A stretch of 64,000 nucleotides of DNA. Origin: Picocystis sp. L7 (lineage: Eukaryota > Chlorophyta > Picocystophyceae > Picocystales > Picocystaceae). This document shows, in pieces, positions 1 through 13,900 of this stretch (its first letter is position 1; every line of letters starts with the position of its first letter). The stretch lies in contig QXJR01000022.1 in NCBI GenBank assembly GCA_020975725.1, positions 186,001-250,000 of the forward strand, given 5' to 3'. The notes under the pieces are model-generated. The model did not search any database, was not told where the DNA came from, and saw only the letters and a list, made by a program, of their open reading frames with translations. A program made the position numbers and the translations under genes.

Positions 1-3000
1 CCCTGCTTTTTACATGGTATCGGAGCACGTTTGAAGCAGAAGAAAGCAGAAAACAACTGAAAATCTAAACAGAAAGAAAACGCAAAAAAAAAACAAAAAA
101 AAGAACAGAGAAAAACAAAAAAACAAAATGGAAGGAGTGAATTTCGAGAAACTGAACTCGGAGAACTTCACGATATGGAAACATCGGATGAAAGCTTTGC
201 TGGTCACCAAAGGAGTTGGTGATGCTATCACAAACAAAGACAGTGAACACTCTGAAAAGGCATTGGCACTCATGTGCTTGTGTGTGAGCAATGAGTATGT
301 GGACTTGGTGGCGAACTCTGAATCTGCGCAGCATGCGTGGACAATGCTCGAGGACATGCACGCGGGTCAAACTGCCGCACGCCGTCTCACCCTACGCAAG
401 GAGTTAACAGGACTTACCAAGAAACCGGAGGAAAGCATGATGAGCTTCATCATGCGTGGAAAGCAGATCTGCACCAACCTGCGCGCGATCGATGGGTCGG
501 TGACCGACATCCATCTGATCGATGCGATCCTATCTGGCCTGCCGGAGGAATATGCCAACAAGGTAGAGATGCTGACTACCTTGGGAGAGACAGACATGCT
601 CAAAATTCAGAATCAGCTTCTCCAGGCCGAAAGTGCCATCACCGTGCGAGAGACATCTAGAGGCCAGGTTGCTTTCGCTACGCAGAACCGACGCCCGAAG
701 TTTACCTGCAGCTATTGTGGCAGAAGTGGACATGGCCGAGAAAAATGCTGGTACCTGAACGGATTGCCTCCACATCTGCAGAAACAGCCCAGAAACGATA
801 GGGAGACGGATGAAAAGGTTGCATTGGTCTCTTACGCTTTGGAATGTGGAAATGCAAACTGTTTGGAAAACATCTGGATCGTGGACAGCGGCGCCACCGC
901 TCATGTTTGCGCTCAACAAGCGATGTTTACATCGCTGACACAAGAAGCATCGCCGCAGTCCATCTTGGTTGGAAATGGAGAAGTAGTGCACGCCAAGCAA
1001 TCTGGGACCGTTGCCCTTGCTGAAAACGTGGAATTGCAGAAGGTGCTGTTTTGTCCGGAGTTACGGGTGAACTTAATCTCGGTTCCAAAACTGATGGAAC
1101 GTGGATGCAACGTGTACTTTGAAAATGGGGAATGTGCGATTTGGAAAGGAAAGCAGAAAGTCCTCAGTGCGGTGCAGAAAAATGGTCTTTACGTGATCTG
1201 TGGACAAAGTGAAAACGTTTTCTCAGCCATGGAGTGGCACAGAAAATTGGCTCATTTTGGCTAGATGGAAAAGCTGCACGACACCGTGGTAGGTGTACCA
1301 GACAATCTAAAGTGGACCAAAAACAGCTGTGAAACGTGCATTCAAGCCAAACAAGCCAGATCTGCCATCCCCAAAGGAAATGAAGAAAATCTGGCAAATG
1401 TTGGAGAATTGTTGCATATGGATTTGATGGGACCCATCACGCCTGCTGGAAAGAACGGAGAAAAATACATTGTCAGCATTCTGGACGAGAAGAGCAAACT
1501 GGGGGTTGCAAAACCTATTTGCAACAAATCACAAGCAGCAGCTGTCATCAAAACGGTGATTCGGCTGATGGAGAAGCAAACTGGAAATGCTGTGAAGTTT
1601 GTGCGTTCGGATCGTGGAACCGAATTTCTCAATGCAGAGTTACAAAACTTTCTGCAAGAAAACGGCATCCAGCAACAGACGAGTGCACCATACACTCCAC
1701 AACAAAATGGAAACGCAGAACGATATAACCGGACAATTCTGGAAAAAGTGCGCGCAGTGCTCTTGGATGGTGGTCTGGACAAACGTTTTTGGAACTTTGC
1801 CGTGGAATATTGTGCTCTTGTCAGAAACCGTGTGCCTTGCAAACCTCATGGCCGTACACCCTACGAAGCAGTTTTTGGTCAGAAACCGGATGTTTCCGAT
1901 ATGCACATATTTGGTGAAACGTGCTATGTGCTTAAGAATCCAACTGAGACAACTGGAAAAATGGATGCAAAAAGTAAGCCAGGTCATTTCGTTGGATTCG
2001 AGCCTGGAACAAAAGACACGTACCGTATTTGGTGTGGTGAAAAATTGGTACTGTCCAGAAACGTCACTTTTCTTGGTGTGGCAGAGAAACCTACAGCATC
2101 GCCAGATGACACTCAGGAAGACATAACGCCTATGCCTACCGCGTCAGAAACATTGGAACCTGTTTCGTTGGGGGAGAGGCAGAACAGTACGCTTGAAAAT
2201 GTGGAATTACCAGAGCACGAAACAACCGAGGGAATGGAAGATGCAGAAAATATCAGCAATACGGCTGCTGAAGAAAGGCGCTACCCTGTTCGTGAACGAC
2301 GTCCACCACCGCCATATTGGACTGCAAATGTTTGCTTGACCGATCCTTTGACTTTGGATGAGGCTTTAGGTAGCCCCCAGCACGATGATTGGAAACTGGC
2401 CTTGCAGGAAGAAGTATCCAGTTTGAGCGAGCAGGATGTTTTTGATGTGGTGGACCGAACACCTGAGAAGAAGACTCTGCCTTGCAAGTGGGTCTTCAAG
2501 GTGAAATACGACCAAGATGGGAACATCCAACGTTTCAAGGCTCGTCTGGTTGCTAAAGGATTCAAACAGGTGGCTGGAATTGATTTTGGTGAAACGTTTG
2601 CACCGGTGGCAAAACAGAGCACTTTACGTTTACTTTGGACCTTGGCTGCTAAACGAGACTGGGAAGTCGAAAACATTGACATCAAAACAGCCTTTCTCAA
2701 CGGTGATCTCGACGAAGAAATCTACATGGATATGCCCCCTGGTTTTCAGGTGGATGGCAAAGTTTGGAAATTGAAAAAGACCCTGTATGGTCTTAAACAA
2801 GCCCCACGTGCCTGGCACATCAAACTCACGGATGTTTTGGAAAAGCTTGGATTCAGATGCTCCACTGCAGATCCGGGCTTATACGTGGGTGAAGACATGT
2901 TGCTGATGGTCTACGTGGATGACCTGTTGCTTTGTGGAAATGGCAGATCAAAAGTGGAAAATGTCAAGCAATCCTTGCTGACCACCTTTGAAGGCAGAGA

Positions 3001-4172
3001 CCTTGGGCCCACGGATCACTTTCTTGGAATCAAGATGGAACGTGACCGAACTGGAAAAACGGTCTTTCTCAGTCAAGAGACCTACGTGAACAACGTGCTG
3101 GAAAGGTTCAGAATGGCAGATTGCTACAGTGTCTCTACGCCATTGGAACCTGGAACAAAATGGACCTCAAATGCATCTGCGACAGAATCCAACTTTCCAT
3201 ACCAGGAATTGGTTGGGTGCCTGATGTACTTGGCAGTGTCCACAAGACCAGACATAGCTTATGTGACCAATCGTCTCGCCCGCTATGTCTCTGCACCAAC
3301 CAGCAATCACGTGGCCGTGGCCAAGAGGGTCCTGAAATATCTGCACGGCACAAAGGCAGTTGGTATCTTGCTGGGTGACAGCTCCCCAAGTTTGCTGGAA
3401 GGCTATTGTGATGCCAATTACGGAGGCTGTGAAGAAACCAGACGTAGTACAACTGGCTACGTGTTCACTTTGCATGGCAGTTTGGTTTCCTGGCAGACAA
3501 AATTGCAGAAAACAGTTGCCGTGTCCACGACGGAGGCCGAGTATATGGCTGCTGCTTCAGCAGCAAAAGAAGCGTTGTACCTGAGAAAGGTGTTGAATGA
3601 CATTGGATTTGGGGCCCAGTGTATCACCATTCATTGTGACAATCAAGGTGCTGTGAACTTGACGAAGAACGCTCTGACGGTGTCCCGTACGAAACACGTC
3701 GACATCGCACACCATTTTGTGCGGAACCGCGTGAGTCGGGGAGAGCTGAAATTCCAGTACATCAGCACAAATGAACAGCTGGCAGATTTCCTGACCAAGG
3801 CCCTGGGGCCCACCAAGTTGCAAGCTGCATTGAAGACATTGGGCTTGTTGGAATACCAGGCCATGAGCAGGGGAGAGTGTTGAGGCTGCTCAAGCCCTGG
3901 TCCCTGGGAGGTCGAATCCCTTAGGGACCACGACCGAGTTTCGGTCGAGTACCTTCGAGGAGTATGGGGCCCCTGTGGGTCCTCGAAGGGCGATGCCCAT
4001 TCCTGCAGTGTTCGATACCGACGAGGAGGGATCCCGGTTTACTCAGAGGTCCTCTGCGGTCGATGAAGCCGCCATTGAGTGGGGATACTCACCACTCATT
4101 CTTGCATGTAATACACAACTACGAAGGTGGCAACCCACGAACGTATCCAACGTCAACGCCCTGCTTTTTACA
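1..4172 (+). mobile_element. Copia LTR retrotransposon, copy 1 (nearly whole fossil)
   Basis: Ty1/copia-type element. The window opens in the last 14 bases of the 5' LTR, followed at 15-26 by a primer-binding site (TGGTATCGGAGC) of the initiator-Met tRNA type usual in copia elements. Parts in order: gag from about 128 with a CCHC zinc knuckle (CSYCGRSGHGREKCW), aspartic protease (DSGAT), integrase with its HHCC region and a GKNGEKY-type core, reverse transcriptase (YVDDLLLCG near 2.9 kb), RNase H, a purine-rich tract just before 3878, and the 3' LTR at 3878-4172. The order protease-integrase-RT marks copia rather than gypsy. It looks nearly whole, with about one break, and is probably young because the inverted copy at 7940-11616 is almost identical to it. 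Confidence 0.93.
3878..4172 (+). repeat. 3' LTR of Copia copy 1
   Basis: A 295-bp terminal repeat that starts TGTTGAGG directly after the purine tract and ends CTTTTTACA. Its last 14 bases match window positions 1-14, which are the end of the 5' LTR. The inverse complement of almost the same sequence is found at 11323-11616. Confidence 0.88.
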
Positions 4173-7100
4173 CTTACAAATCTGAAAAAAGGACCAAAAG
4201 TAATTATGATCACGTATATAATGCGTGGAAAGCAGCTTGGTACAAGCCTTCGCGCAATCGATGAGTCAGTCAGCGATGCAAATCTGATCGATTGCATTTT
4301 GTCAGGGCTACCACATGAATATGCAACCAAAGTTGACATGCTAGTTACACTTGGGGAAACTGATATGCTCAAGTTACAAAATCAACTCCTCCAAGCTGAA
4401 GCAAGCATTCTGGCAAAAGAAGAAGGTACAGGGCAAGTGGCATTTTCAGTCAACGCCCGACGGCCAAAAGTTGTATGCGCTTACTGTGGAAGAAGTGGAC
4501 ACACTCGAGAGAAATGTTGGTTTCTCACTGGTTTGCCTCCACATCTTCAGAAAGGACCACATAAAAAAAACGAGCAACAAGAAAATATTGCACTCTGTTC
4601 TTACAATGGATTGCAAGAAACTGACACATTGCTGAAAGACTGGTGGATAATCGACAGTGGAGCAACTGTTCATATCTGTTCTCAACAAGAGCTTTTCACA
4701 AATTTAAACAGTATTCAAGCAACACAAAAAGTTTTTGTTAGAAACGGACAAGCTATAACAGCAGAAGGAACAGGAACAGTAAAACTTGCAAAACAAATTG
4801 AGTTGAAAAATGTCTTGTTTTGCCCTGATTTACATGTGAACCTCATATCAGTGTCAAAACTGTTTGAGAAAGGATGCAATGTTTATTTTGAAAATGAAAC
4901 ATGTAACATCTGGAAAGGAAAACAAAACTTTTTTCAGCAAGGAAGGTAAATGGTCTATACATCGTGGAAAGTCAGATGCATAAATGTTTCAGTGCTTTTG
5001 ATTGGCATCGCAAACTTGCCCACTTCGGACAAATGGCCAAACTAAACACAAATGTTTTGGGAATTCCACCAGAAGATACTGTTGATATTGACAACTGTGA
5101 AACATGCATACGTGCAAAGCAGACTCGTCAGCGCATACAAAAGGCTAAAGAGGAAAATACTGCTGCTGTCGGTGATCTTATTCACATGGACTTGATGGGC
5201 CCTATTACTCCAGCAGGCAGGAATGGTGAAAAATATATTCTGAGCATGTTGGACGAGAAAAGTAAAATTGGAGTTTCAAAACCATTACAGCGTAAGTCAG
5301 ATACGGCAGCATCAGTCATCAACGTGTTGAAACATCTTGAGAGGCAAATAGAAAACAAAATTAAACGTATCAGGTGCGATCGTGGAAAAGAATTCTTAAA
5401 TGAAGAACTAAAAACGTTTCTGAACTCAAATGGTATCGAACAAGAAACCAGTGCACCTTACACACCCCAACAAAACGGTAATGCGGAGAGATACAACAGG
5501 ACTATCATAGAAAAGGTCCGCGCCGTCTTACTTGACAGTGGTCTAGACAAAACGTTTTGGAACTATGCGGTGGAGTATTGTTCATATGTCAGGAACCGAC
5601 TTCCGTGCCAGCCACATGGACGAACCCCGTATGAAATGGTGTACAACAGAAAACCAGATGTCCAACACTTGCGTATTTTTGGGCAGCCTTGTTTTGTCCT
5701 AAAGAGTCCTGCAGAAGCTTGTGGAAAACTCGACGCGAAAAGTAAAGAAGGATTTTTCCTTGGATTTGAAGCAGGAACCAAAGATGCCTTTAAAATCTAC
5801 TCAGAAGGAAAGATAGTAGTTTCCAGAAACTTGACATTTCCTAGTCAGTTGACTTCACAAACACAAAGCAGTAAAGATGAACAACCCTCGCCCGAGAAAA
5901 CTTGGATTGCTGATGGCTTGGAAGAGACCAGCGAAAGTGCGTCACAAACTGAAGAGGTTGATGAGGAATCATCACCAACATGCGAAGAAAGTGAAGAATG
6001 CGAAGATGTTGACGACGAGCATGCAAATGAAACCGTTTCCGAACGGCGCTACCCTATCAGAGCTCGTCACGCGCCACAACCATTTTGGATTGCCAACGTC
6101 ATTATTGAGGAACCGAAGACGATACAAGAAGCATTAGCAAGTCCCCAAAGTGAAGACTGGAAACTGGCTTTAAACGAAGAAATTCGTAGCCTAAGTGAAC
6201 ATAATGTTTCTGAAGTCGTTCAAAAGACGCCTGATATTCAGCCACTACCATGCAAGTGGGTTTTCAAAATTAAACACGACCAGCATGGAAACTTGCAGCG
6301 CTTTAAGGCTCGACTTGTTGCAAAACGATACAAGCAGATCTCAGGGATCGACTTTCACGAAACGTTTTCACCAGTAGCCAAGCAAAGTACTTTAAGGCTT
6401 CTTTTTACTTTGGCTGCATCTCAAGATTTGGAAATACGAAACATCGACATTAAGACTGCGTTTCTAAATGGTAACTTGGAAGAAGAAATCTTTATGGAGA
6501 TGCCTCCTGGCTATCGACTTGATGGAAGAGTTTGGAAGTTAAGGAAGACACTCTATGGTCTAAAGCAGGCTCCTCGAGCATGGCACAAAAGACTGACTGA
6601 AGAATTGGAAAGGTTGGGGTTCACTTGCTCATATGCTGATCCTGGATTGTTTACTCGAAACGAAGCTCTACTACTTGTGTACGTTGATGATTTACTGATT
6701 TGTGGGAACGGAGTAAAGAACGTCCAAAGAATTACAGAATCCTTGCTGAAAACCTTTGACGGACGTGACCTTGGACCAACAGATTCATTTCTTGGTATCA
6801 AAGTACAACGCGACCGTGAAAAGAAAGCTGTGTTCCTGAATCAGGCAAATTACATAACTAATATCTTGACAAGATTCAGAATGGCAGATTGCCGTAGTGT
6901 ATCGTCTCCCATGGAACCAGGAACTAAGTTGACTAGTGATGAAGACATCGATAACACTGACTTTCCGTTTCAAGAACTGGTCGGCTGTCTCATGTACCTG
7001 GCTGTCTCCACCAGACCGGACATCGCATATGCCACAAACTGTCTAGCACGCTTTGTCACTTGTACGCGACCAAACCATGTCGCTGCTGCGAAACGAATTC

Positions 7101-7939
7101 TACGATATCTTCGGGGTACAAAAGATTATGGCATCGTTCTTGGAGAATGGTCAGAAACTCTGGTGGAGGGCTTCTGTGACGCAAGCTATGGAAACTGTGA
7201 AGAAACAAGAAGAAGCACAACCGGATACGTATTTAGATTCAAGGGGAGTTTGATTTCTTGGCAAACAAAGCTTCAAACAACAGTTGCAGTCTCCACAACA
7301 GAAGCTGAATACATGGCTGCCTCAGCTGCGACAAAAGAAGCCCTGTTTCTACGCAAGATCCTAAATGATGTCGGATTTGGACCGAAGTGCGTTACAATCA
7401 AGTGTGACAACCAAGGCGCTGTAAACCTCACAAAGAACGCTCTTACGGTATCTAGAACAAAGCACGTGGACATTACCCATCATTTTGTTCGTAACCGCGT
7501 CAACCGTGGTGAACTCAGTTTCAAGTACATTCAAACCGAAGAACAACTTGCGGATTTCCTAACTAAGGCATTGGGACCATATAAATTGCTCACCATACTG
7601 AAAAAGCTTTGCCTTGTTGGATGGAAGGCCATGAGCACGGGAGAGTGTTGAAATACTCATGCCCTAGCTCATCTGAGATCGAAAACTTATGAATGATGGG
7701 CTGATTAACTTCTGGGAACCCTTCGAGGTATGAGGGAGTCACTGGACTCCTCGAAGGTACATGCCCTCATATTACAGTGTCATCACCGATGAGGAATCCG
7801 GAGAAGATTCTCTGTATTCCTCTGAGTGTTATGGAAACCCTAGCACGGAGTGATATCCACCCTCCGTTTTGATTGTTGGAATAGAAGTACGTACATGGAA
7901 ACCTACGAACGTCTCTCACACGAACGAGCGCTTCTTACA
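4173..7939 (+). mobile_element. Copia LTR retrotransposon, copy 2, a related family, 5' part missing
   Basis: A second copia element in the same orientation, clearly related to copy 1 at protein level but diverged in DNA and less GC-rich. It starts abruptly inside gag immediately after the 3' LTR of copy 1, so its own 5' LTR and gag start are absent. Parts seen: gag with zinc knuckle (CAYCGRSGHTREKCW), protease (DSGAT), integrase, reverse transcriptase (YVDDLLICG near 6.68 kb), RNase H and a 3' LTR at 7646-7939. Besides the missing 5' part it has about one break. It is an independent lineage, not a decayed version of copy 1. Confidence 0.9.
7646..7939 (+). repeat. 3' LTR of Copia copy 2
   Basis: A 294-bp repeat that starts TGTTGAAATACTC after the purine-rich tract and ends CTTCTTACA. 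It shares start, end and length with the LTR of copy 1 but differs through most of the middle. It abuts the truncated end of the inverted copy 3 at 7940. Confidence 0.8.
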
Positions 7940-10900
7940 ATTGGCATCACAATAGCCTTCCAGCAAACTTGGGGAGCTGTCACCCAGCAAGATACCAGCT
8001 GCCTTTGTGCCATTCAGGTATTTCAGGACCCTGTTGGCCACGGCCACGTGAATGCTGGTTGGTGCAGAGACATAGCGGGCCAAACGATTGGTCACATAAG
8101 CTATGTCTGGTCTTGTGGACACTGCCAAGTACATCAGACACCCAACCAACTCCTGGTATGGAAAGTTGGATTCTGTCGCAGATGCATTTGAGGTCCATTT
8201 TGTTCCAGGTTCCAATGGCGTAGAAACACTGTAACAATCTGCCATTCTGAACCTTTCCAGCACGTTGTTCACGCAGGTCTCTTGACTAAGGAAAACCGTT
8301 TTTCCAGTTCGATCACGTTCCATTTTAATTCCCAGAAAATGATCCGTGGGCCCAAGGTCTCTGCCTTCAAAGGTGGCCAGCAAGGATTGCTTGACATTTT
8401 CCACTTTTGATCTGCCATTCCACAAAGCAACAGGTCATCCACGTAGACCATCAGCAACATGTCTTCACCCACGTATAAGCCCGGATTTGCACTTGAGCAT
8501 CTGAATCCAAGCTTTTCCAAAACATCCGTGAGTTTGATGTGCCACGCACGTGGGGCTTGTTTAAGACCATACAGGGTCTTTTTCAATTTCCAAACTTTGC
8601 CATCCAGCTGAAAACCAGGGGGCATATCCATGTAGATTTCTTCGTCCAGATCACCGTTGAGAAAGGCTGTTTTGATGTCTATGTTTTCCACTTCCCAGTC
8701 TCGTTTAGCAGCCAAGGTCCACAATAAACGTAGAGTGCTCTGTTTTGCCACCGGTGCAAACGTTTCACCAAAATCAATTCCAGCCACCTGTTTGAATCCT
8801 TTGGCAACCAGACGAGCCTTGAAGCGTTGGATGTTCCCATCTTTGTCGTACTTCACCTTGAAGACCCACTTGCAAGGCAGAGTCTTCATCTCAGACGTTC
8901 GGTCCACCACATCAAAAACATCCTGCTCGCTCAAACTGAATACTTCTTCCTGCAAGGCCAGTTTATAATCATCGTGCTGGGGTCTATTTAAAGCCTCATC
9001 CAATGTCAAAGGATCTGTCAAACAAACATTTGCAGTCCAATACGGCTGTGGTGGACGTCGTTCACGAACAGGGTAGCGCCTTTCTTCAGCAGCCGTATTG
9101 CTGATATTTTCTGCATCTTCCATTCCCTCGGTTGTTTCGTGCTCTGGTAATTCCACATTTTCAAGCGTACTGTTCTGCCTCTCCCCCAACGAAACAGGTT
9201 CCAATGTTTCTGACGCGGTAGGCATAGGCGTTATGTCTTCCTGAGTGTCATCTGGCGATGCTGTAGGTTTCTCTGCCACACCAAGAAAAGTGACGTTTCT
9301 GGACAGTACCAATTTTTCACCACACCAAATACGGTACGTGTCTTTTGTTCCAGGCTCGAATCCAACGAAATGACCTGGCTTACTTTTTGCATCCATTTTT
9401 CCAGTTGTCTCAGTTGGATTCTTAAGCACATAGCACGTTTCACCAAATATGTGCATATCGGAAACATCCGGTTTCTGACCAAAAACTGCTTCGTAGGGTG
9501 TACGGCCATGAGGTTTGCAAGGCACACGGTTTCTGACAAGAGCACAATATTCCACGGCAAAGTTCCAAAAACGTTTGTCCAGACCACCATCCAAGAGCAC
9601 TGCGCGCACTTTTTCCAGAATTGTCCGGTTATATCGTTCTGCGTTTCCATTTTGTTGTGGAGTGTATGGTGCACTCGTCTGTTGCTGGATGCCGTTTTCT
9701 TGCAGAAAGTTTTGTAACTCTGCATTGAGAAATTCGGTTCCACGATCCGAACGCACAAACTTCACAGCATTTCCAGTTTGCTTCTCCATCAGCCGAATCA
9801 CCGTTTTGATGACAGCTGCTGCTTGTGATTTGTTGCAAATAGGTTTTGCAACCCCCAGTTTGCTCTTCTCGTCCAGAATGCTAACAATGTATTTTTCTCC
9901 GTTCTTTCCAGCAGGCGTGATGGGTCCCATCAAATCCATATGCAACAATTCTCCAACATTTGCCAGATTTTCTTCATTTCCTTTGGGGATGGCAGATCTG
10001 GCTTGTTTGGCTTGAATGCACGTTTCACAGCTGTTTTTGGTCCACTTTAGATTGTCTGGTACACCTACCACGGTGTCGTGCAGCTTTTCCATCTAGCCAA
10101 AATGAGCCAATTTTCTGTGCCACTCCATGGCTGAGAAAACGTTTTCACTTTGTCCACAGATCACGTAAAGACCATTTTTCTGCACCGCACTGAGGACTTT
10201 CTGCTTTCCTTTCCAAATCGCACATTCCCCATTTTCAAAGTACACGTTGCATCCACGTTCCATCAGTTTTGGAACCGAGATTAAGTTCACCCGTAACTCC
10301 GGACAAAACAGCACCTTCTGCAATTCCACGTTTTCAGTAAGAGCAACGGTTCCAGATTGCTTGGCGTGCACTACTTCTCCATTTCTAACCAAGATGGACT
10401 GCGGCGATGCTTCTTGTGTCAGCGATGTATACATCGCTTGTTGAGCGCAAACATGAGCGGTGGCGCCGCTGTCCACGATCCAGATGTTTTCCAAACAGTT
10501 TGAGTTTCCACATTCAAAAGCATAAGAGACCAGTGCAACCTTTTCATCCGTCTCCCTATCGTTTCTGGGCTGTTTCTGCAGATGTGGAGGCAATCCGTTC
10601 AGGTACCAGCATTTTTCGCGGTCATGTCCACTTCTCCCACAATAGCTGCAGGTAAACTTCGGGCGTCGGTTCTGCGTAGCGAAAGCAACCTGGCCTCTAG
10701 ATGTCTCTCGCACCGTGATGGCACTTTCTGCCTGGAGCAGCTGATTCTGAATTTTGAGCATGTCTGTCTCCCCCAAAGTGGTGAGCATCTCGACTTGGTT
10801 CGCATATTCCTCCGGCAAGCCAGATAGGATCGCATCGATCAGATGGATGTCGGTCACCGACCCATCGATCGCGCGCAGGTCGGTACAAATCTGCTTTCCA

Positions 10901-11616
10901 CGCATGATATAGCTCATCATGCTTTCCTCCGGTTTCTTGGTAAGTCCTGTTAACTCCTTGCGTAGGGTGAGACGACGGGCCGCGGTTTGACCCGCGTGCA
11001 TGTCCTCGAGCATCGTCCACGCATGCTGCGCAGATTCGGAGTTTGCCACCAAATCCACATACTCATTGCTCACACACAAGCACATGAGGGCCAATGCCTT
11101 TTCAGAGTGTTCACTGTCTTTGTTTAAGATGGCTTCTCCAACTCCCTTGGTGACCAGCAAAGCTTTCATCCGATGTTTCCATATCGGGAAGTTTTCGGAG
11201 TTCGGTTTTTCGAAATTCACTCCTTCCATTTTGTTTTTATCTTTTTTTTTGTTGTTTTCCTTGTTCTCTGTTTAGTTCTGTTGTTTTTTGTTTTCTTCTG
11301 CTTCAAACGGGCTCCGATACCATGTAAGAAGCAGGGTGTTGACTTTGGATACGTTCGTGGGTTGCCACCTTCGTAGTTGTGTATTACATGCAAGAATGAG
11401 TGGTGAGTATTCCCACTCAATGGCGGCGTCATCGACCGCAGAGGACCTCTCAGTAACCGGGATCCCTCCTCGTCGGTATCGAACACTGTAGGAATGGGCA
11501 TCGCCCTTCGAGGACCATCAGGGGCCCCATACTCCTCGAAGGTACTCGACCGAAACTCGGTCGTGGTCCCTAAGGGATTCGACCTCCTAGGGACCACGGC
11601 TGGAGCAGCCTCAACA
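7940..11616 (-). mobile_element. Copia LTR retrotransposon, copy 3, inverted, 3' part missing
   Basis: Near-identical to copy 1 but on the minus strand. The 5' LTR is on the right (11323-11616), the primer-binding site at 11311-11322, then gag, protease, integrase, reverse transcriptase and part of RNase H reading leftward. The element is cut inside RNase H at 7940, where the LTR of copy 2 begins, so the 3' end and 3' LTR are absent. Beyond that truncation it carries a few breaks. Copies 1 and 3 make a large imperfect inverted repeat around copy 2. Confidence 0.92.
11323..11616 (-). repeat. 5' LTR of Copia copy 3
   Basis: A 294-bp terminal repeat, the reverse complement of the LTR at 3878-4172 with few differences. 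It begins on the minus strand with TGTTGAGGCTGCT at 11616 and ends next to the primer-binding site at 11322. Confidence 0.85.
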
Positions 11617-13900
11617 GTTACAATTCTTGAAATTGATACTTTCCCTTTTCTGTACATCTTGTATGCATCTTCCGTGCACGCTTCGAATCTTAAAAATAAC
11701 CTTTTTGTACATCTTGCATCTAGCTCTCCAGAATTTTCTTGGGGGGTTCTAAGAACAAGTGATTGTTGCGAGAAAATACATATTATTGGTACGTTTGGTT
11801 TTCACTAGTACGCGAGCCCATAATGGGTTTAAACATGGGGGCTGCACGGAACTCGATTCCGGACACAGGAACAATGTTCCCTAGCGAAATTCCAAATCGA
11901 TTTTTCCAAACCACTATCCAACAATGCAGCACGAACATTGTCTGTAATAGTTCCGCTTTAACATTCTACGTTACCATTTTGTTGCAATGTATATGGCACG
12001 CTTGTGACGTTTTTGATGATGTTCGAACGAAAACATGCTATCGTTCTTCATAGAGAAATTCCTTGCCACTATCACACCCGATCCATGCAACTTTGTTTCC
12101 CGTTCGGCATTCAAGTTGTTTTGCAATTTGCTATCAATGAGCTAGTTGTGTCCTATTTTCGCATGAGTGGTTTTGCGATGCATATCTTGCTTTTTTCGTC
12201 TAGCATATAAAGAACATAGTTCCCACCATTCATACCAACAAGAGTTAATGGGCCCATAAGAACCATGTGAATGAGTTCGCCAACATTGGGACTGCGGTCT
12301 TCTCTTTCATTCGATATGTGTTGTCTAGTCTGCTTCGCACAGATACACGTATCACAATTTTGAATCTCAATATTTCATCCGGTGGGATTCCTAAAATTGT
12401 TGTTTTCAGTTTCGTCCTTCGCCGAAAATGTGCCAGTTTGCGATGCCAATCAATAAAACTGAGTGCTTTTTCTATATGATCGTGTAAGGTATAGAGTCCA
12501 TCTATCTTGACCGTGGAGAAGAGATGTTGTATCTTTCATTTGCACAGTGAACGTTGCAAGCCTTTTCAAGCACGTTGACACTCTAACGGGATTTATCTCT
12601 TATTCTCCGCAAAGTAGTACATTCTTCATCTCAATATGTTTTGGAAGTTTAATTGTACAAGTTTTCTTTGCAGTTGCTTCGTTACCACTTCCACCATGAA
12701 GGTCTTGTATAGTTGGCACATCTTTCGTATCTATAAACAGTTCATGTTGCGAACAAACATGAGTTGTTGCTCCAATATCAATGATCCAACGATTTTTCTG
12801 CATAGTGCCGTAGTCATTTTACCCTTCTAAGAACACCGAGCATTGTTTGTTGTGGTTGATTAGGTTTTCGAGGTCTTTTTTGTAAACGTGTTGGCTTCCC
12901 GATTCAAAACCAACACATTCACGAGTGTGCCCATTTCATGAATTGTAGGTGCATACCTGCTTCGGTTAGCATAGATTGGCAGAGAATGCCATATCCGTTG
13001 TTTTCTTCCTTCGCAAGAATGGCAACTTTAGCTTGAAGAAGTTGATTTAGTAATTTCAGCGTGTCCGTTTCCTAAGGTGTAATGAACATATCAACCTTGT
13101 TTGCATATTCTTCATGTGGGCTTGATAATAGTGAGTCGATTAGGTTTGCATCAGCTCTTGACTCATCAAGTGCTCGATGACTTGTACCAAAATGCTTTCC
13201 CCGCATACTTTAGCTTGGCTTACTTTTTTTTTCGATTCCTTAGTTTTGTTAGAGTACTGCGTAGTTTTAACTGCCTAGAGATTGTTTGTCAAGCAATATT
13301 AATTTCCAAGGCAGTCCATGCAACTTATGCATATTTTGCGCTCAATATCAAATTGACCTAATTTGCACTTACACACAACACATTTGTGCACGTGCTTCTG
13401 CTGGGTGTGAATCGTTTACCTTTTAAAGAGCACCATCAAGTCCTTTCGTCACGAGCAATGCTTTCCGTCGATGTTTCCAGATGTGGAAGTTATCATCATT
13501 CCATTTTCAAGGGCACCTCCATATTTCATTTCGTCTTGTCTTCGATTGATTTATTTTTCTTGTTTTTTTTTTTTTTGTAGGGTCTCATACATACTCCGAT
13601 ACCATGAAACAAACGCTCTTTCGTGAAAGTGACGTTCCTCGGTTGCGACCTGCGTTCTTGTTCTATTACACTACAAAATAAGGTGCGAAGACCATCGAGA
13701 GGAAGAGGCATCATTCACCACCAAAGATTTCCGAACAAAAATCCATCTATCCTACTTGGTAAATTGACTGCAACTTTTGAAAATCAATCCCCGATGAAGC
13801 ACCAAGGCCATGCATTCGTCAAAGGAACCGCCCGAAAGTTGGTCGTAATCTCGCAAGGAATCAACATATCAGGCACAAGGGCTTGAGCAATCTCGACATT
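11617..13900 (-). mobile_element. Old, heavily decayed Copia remnant (copy 4)
   Basis: Minus-strand remains of an older copia element, AT-rich and with many breaks. Recognisable parts from right to left are a decayed LTR region right of about 13605, a primer-binding-site-like CTCCGATACCA just left of it, gag, a protease fragment (RWIIDIGATTHVCSQ near 12.75 kb) and part of integrase. It stops where the 5' LTR of copy 3 begins, as expected if copy 3 inserted into it. The right boundary is approximate. This is the oldest member of the cluster. Confidence 0.75.
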
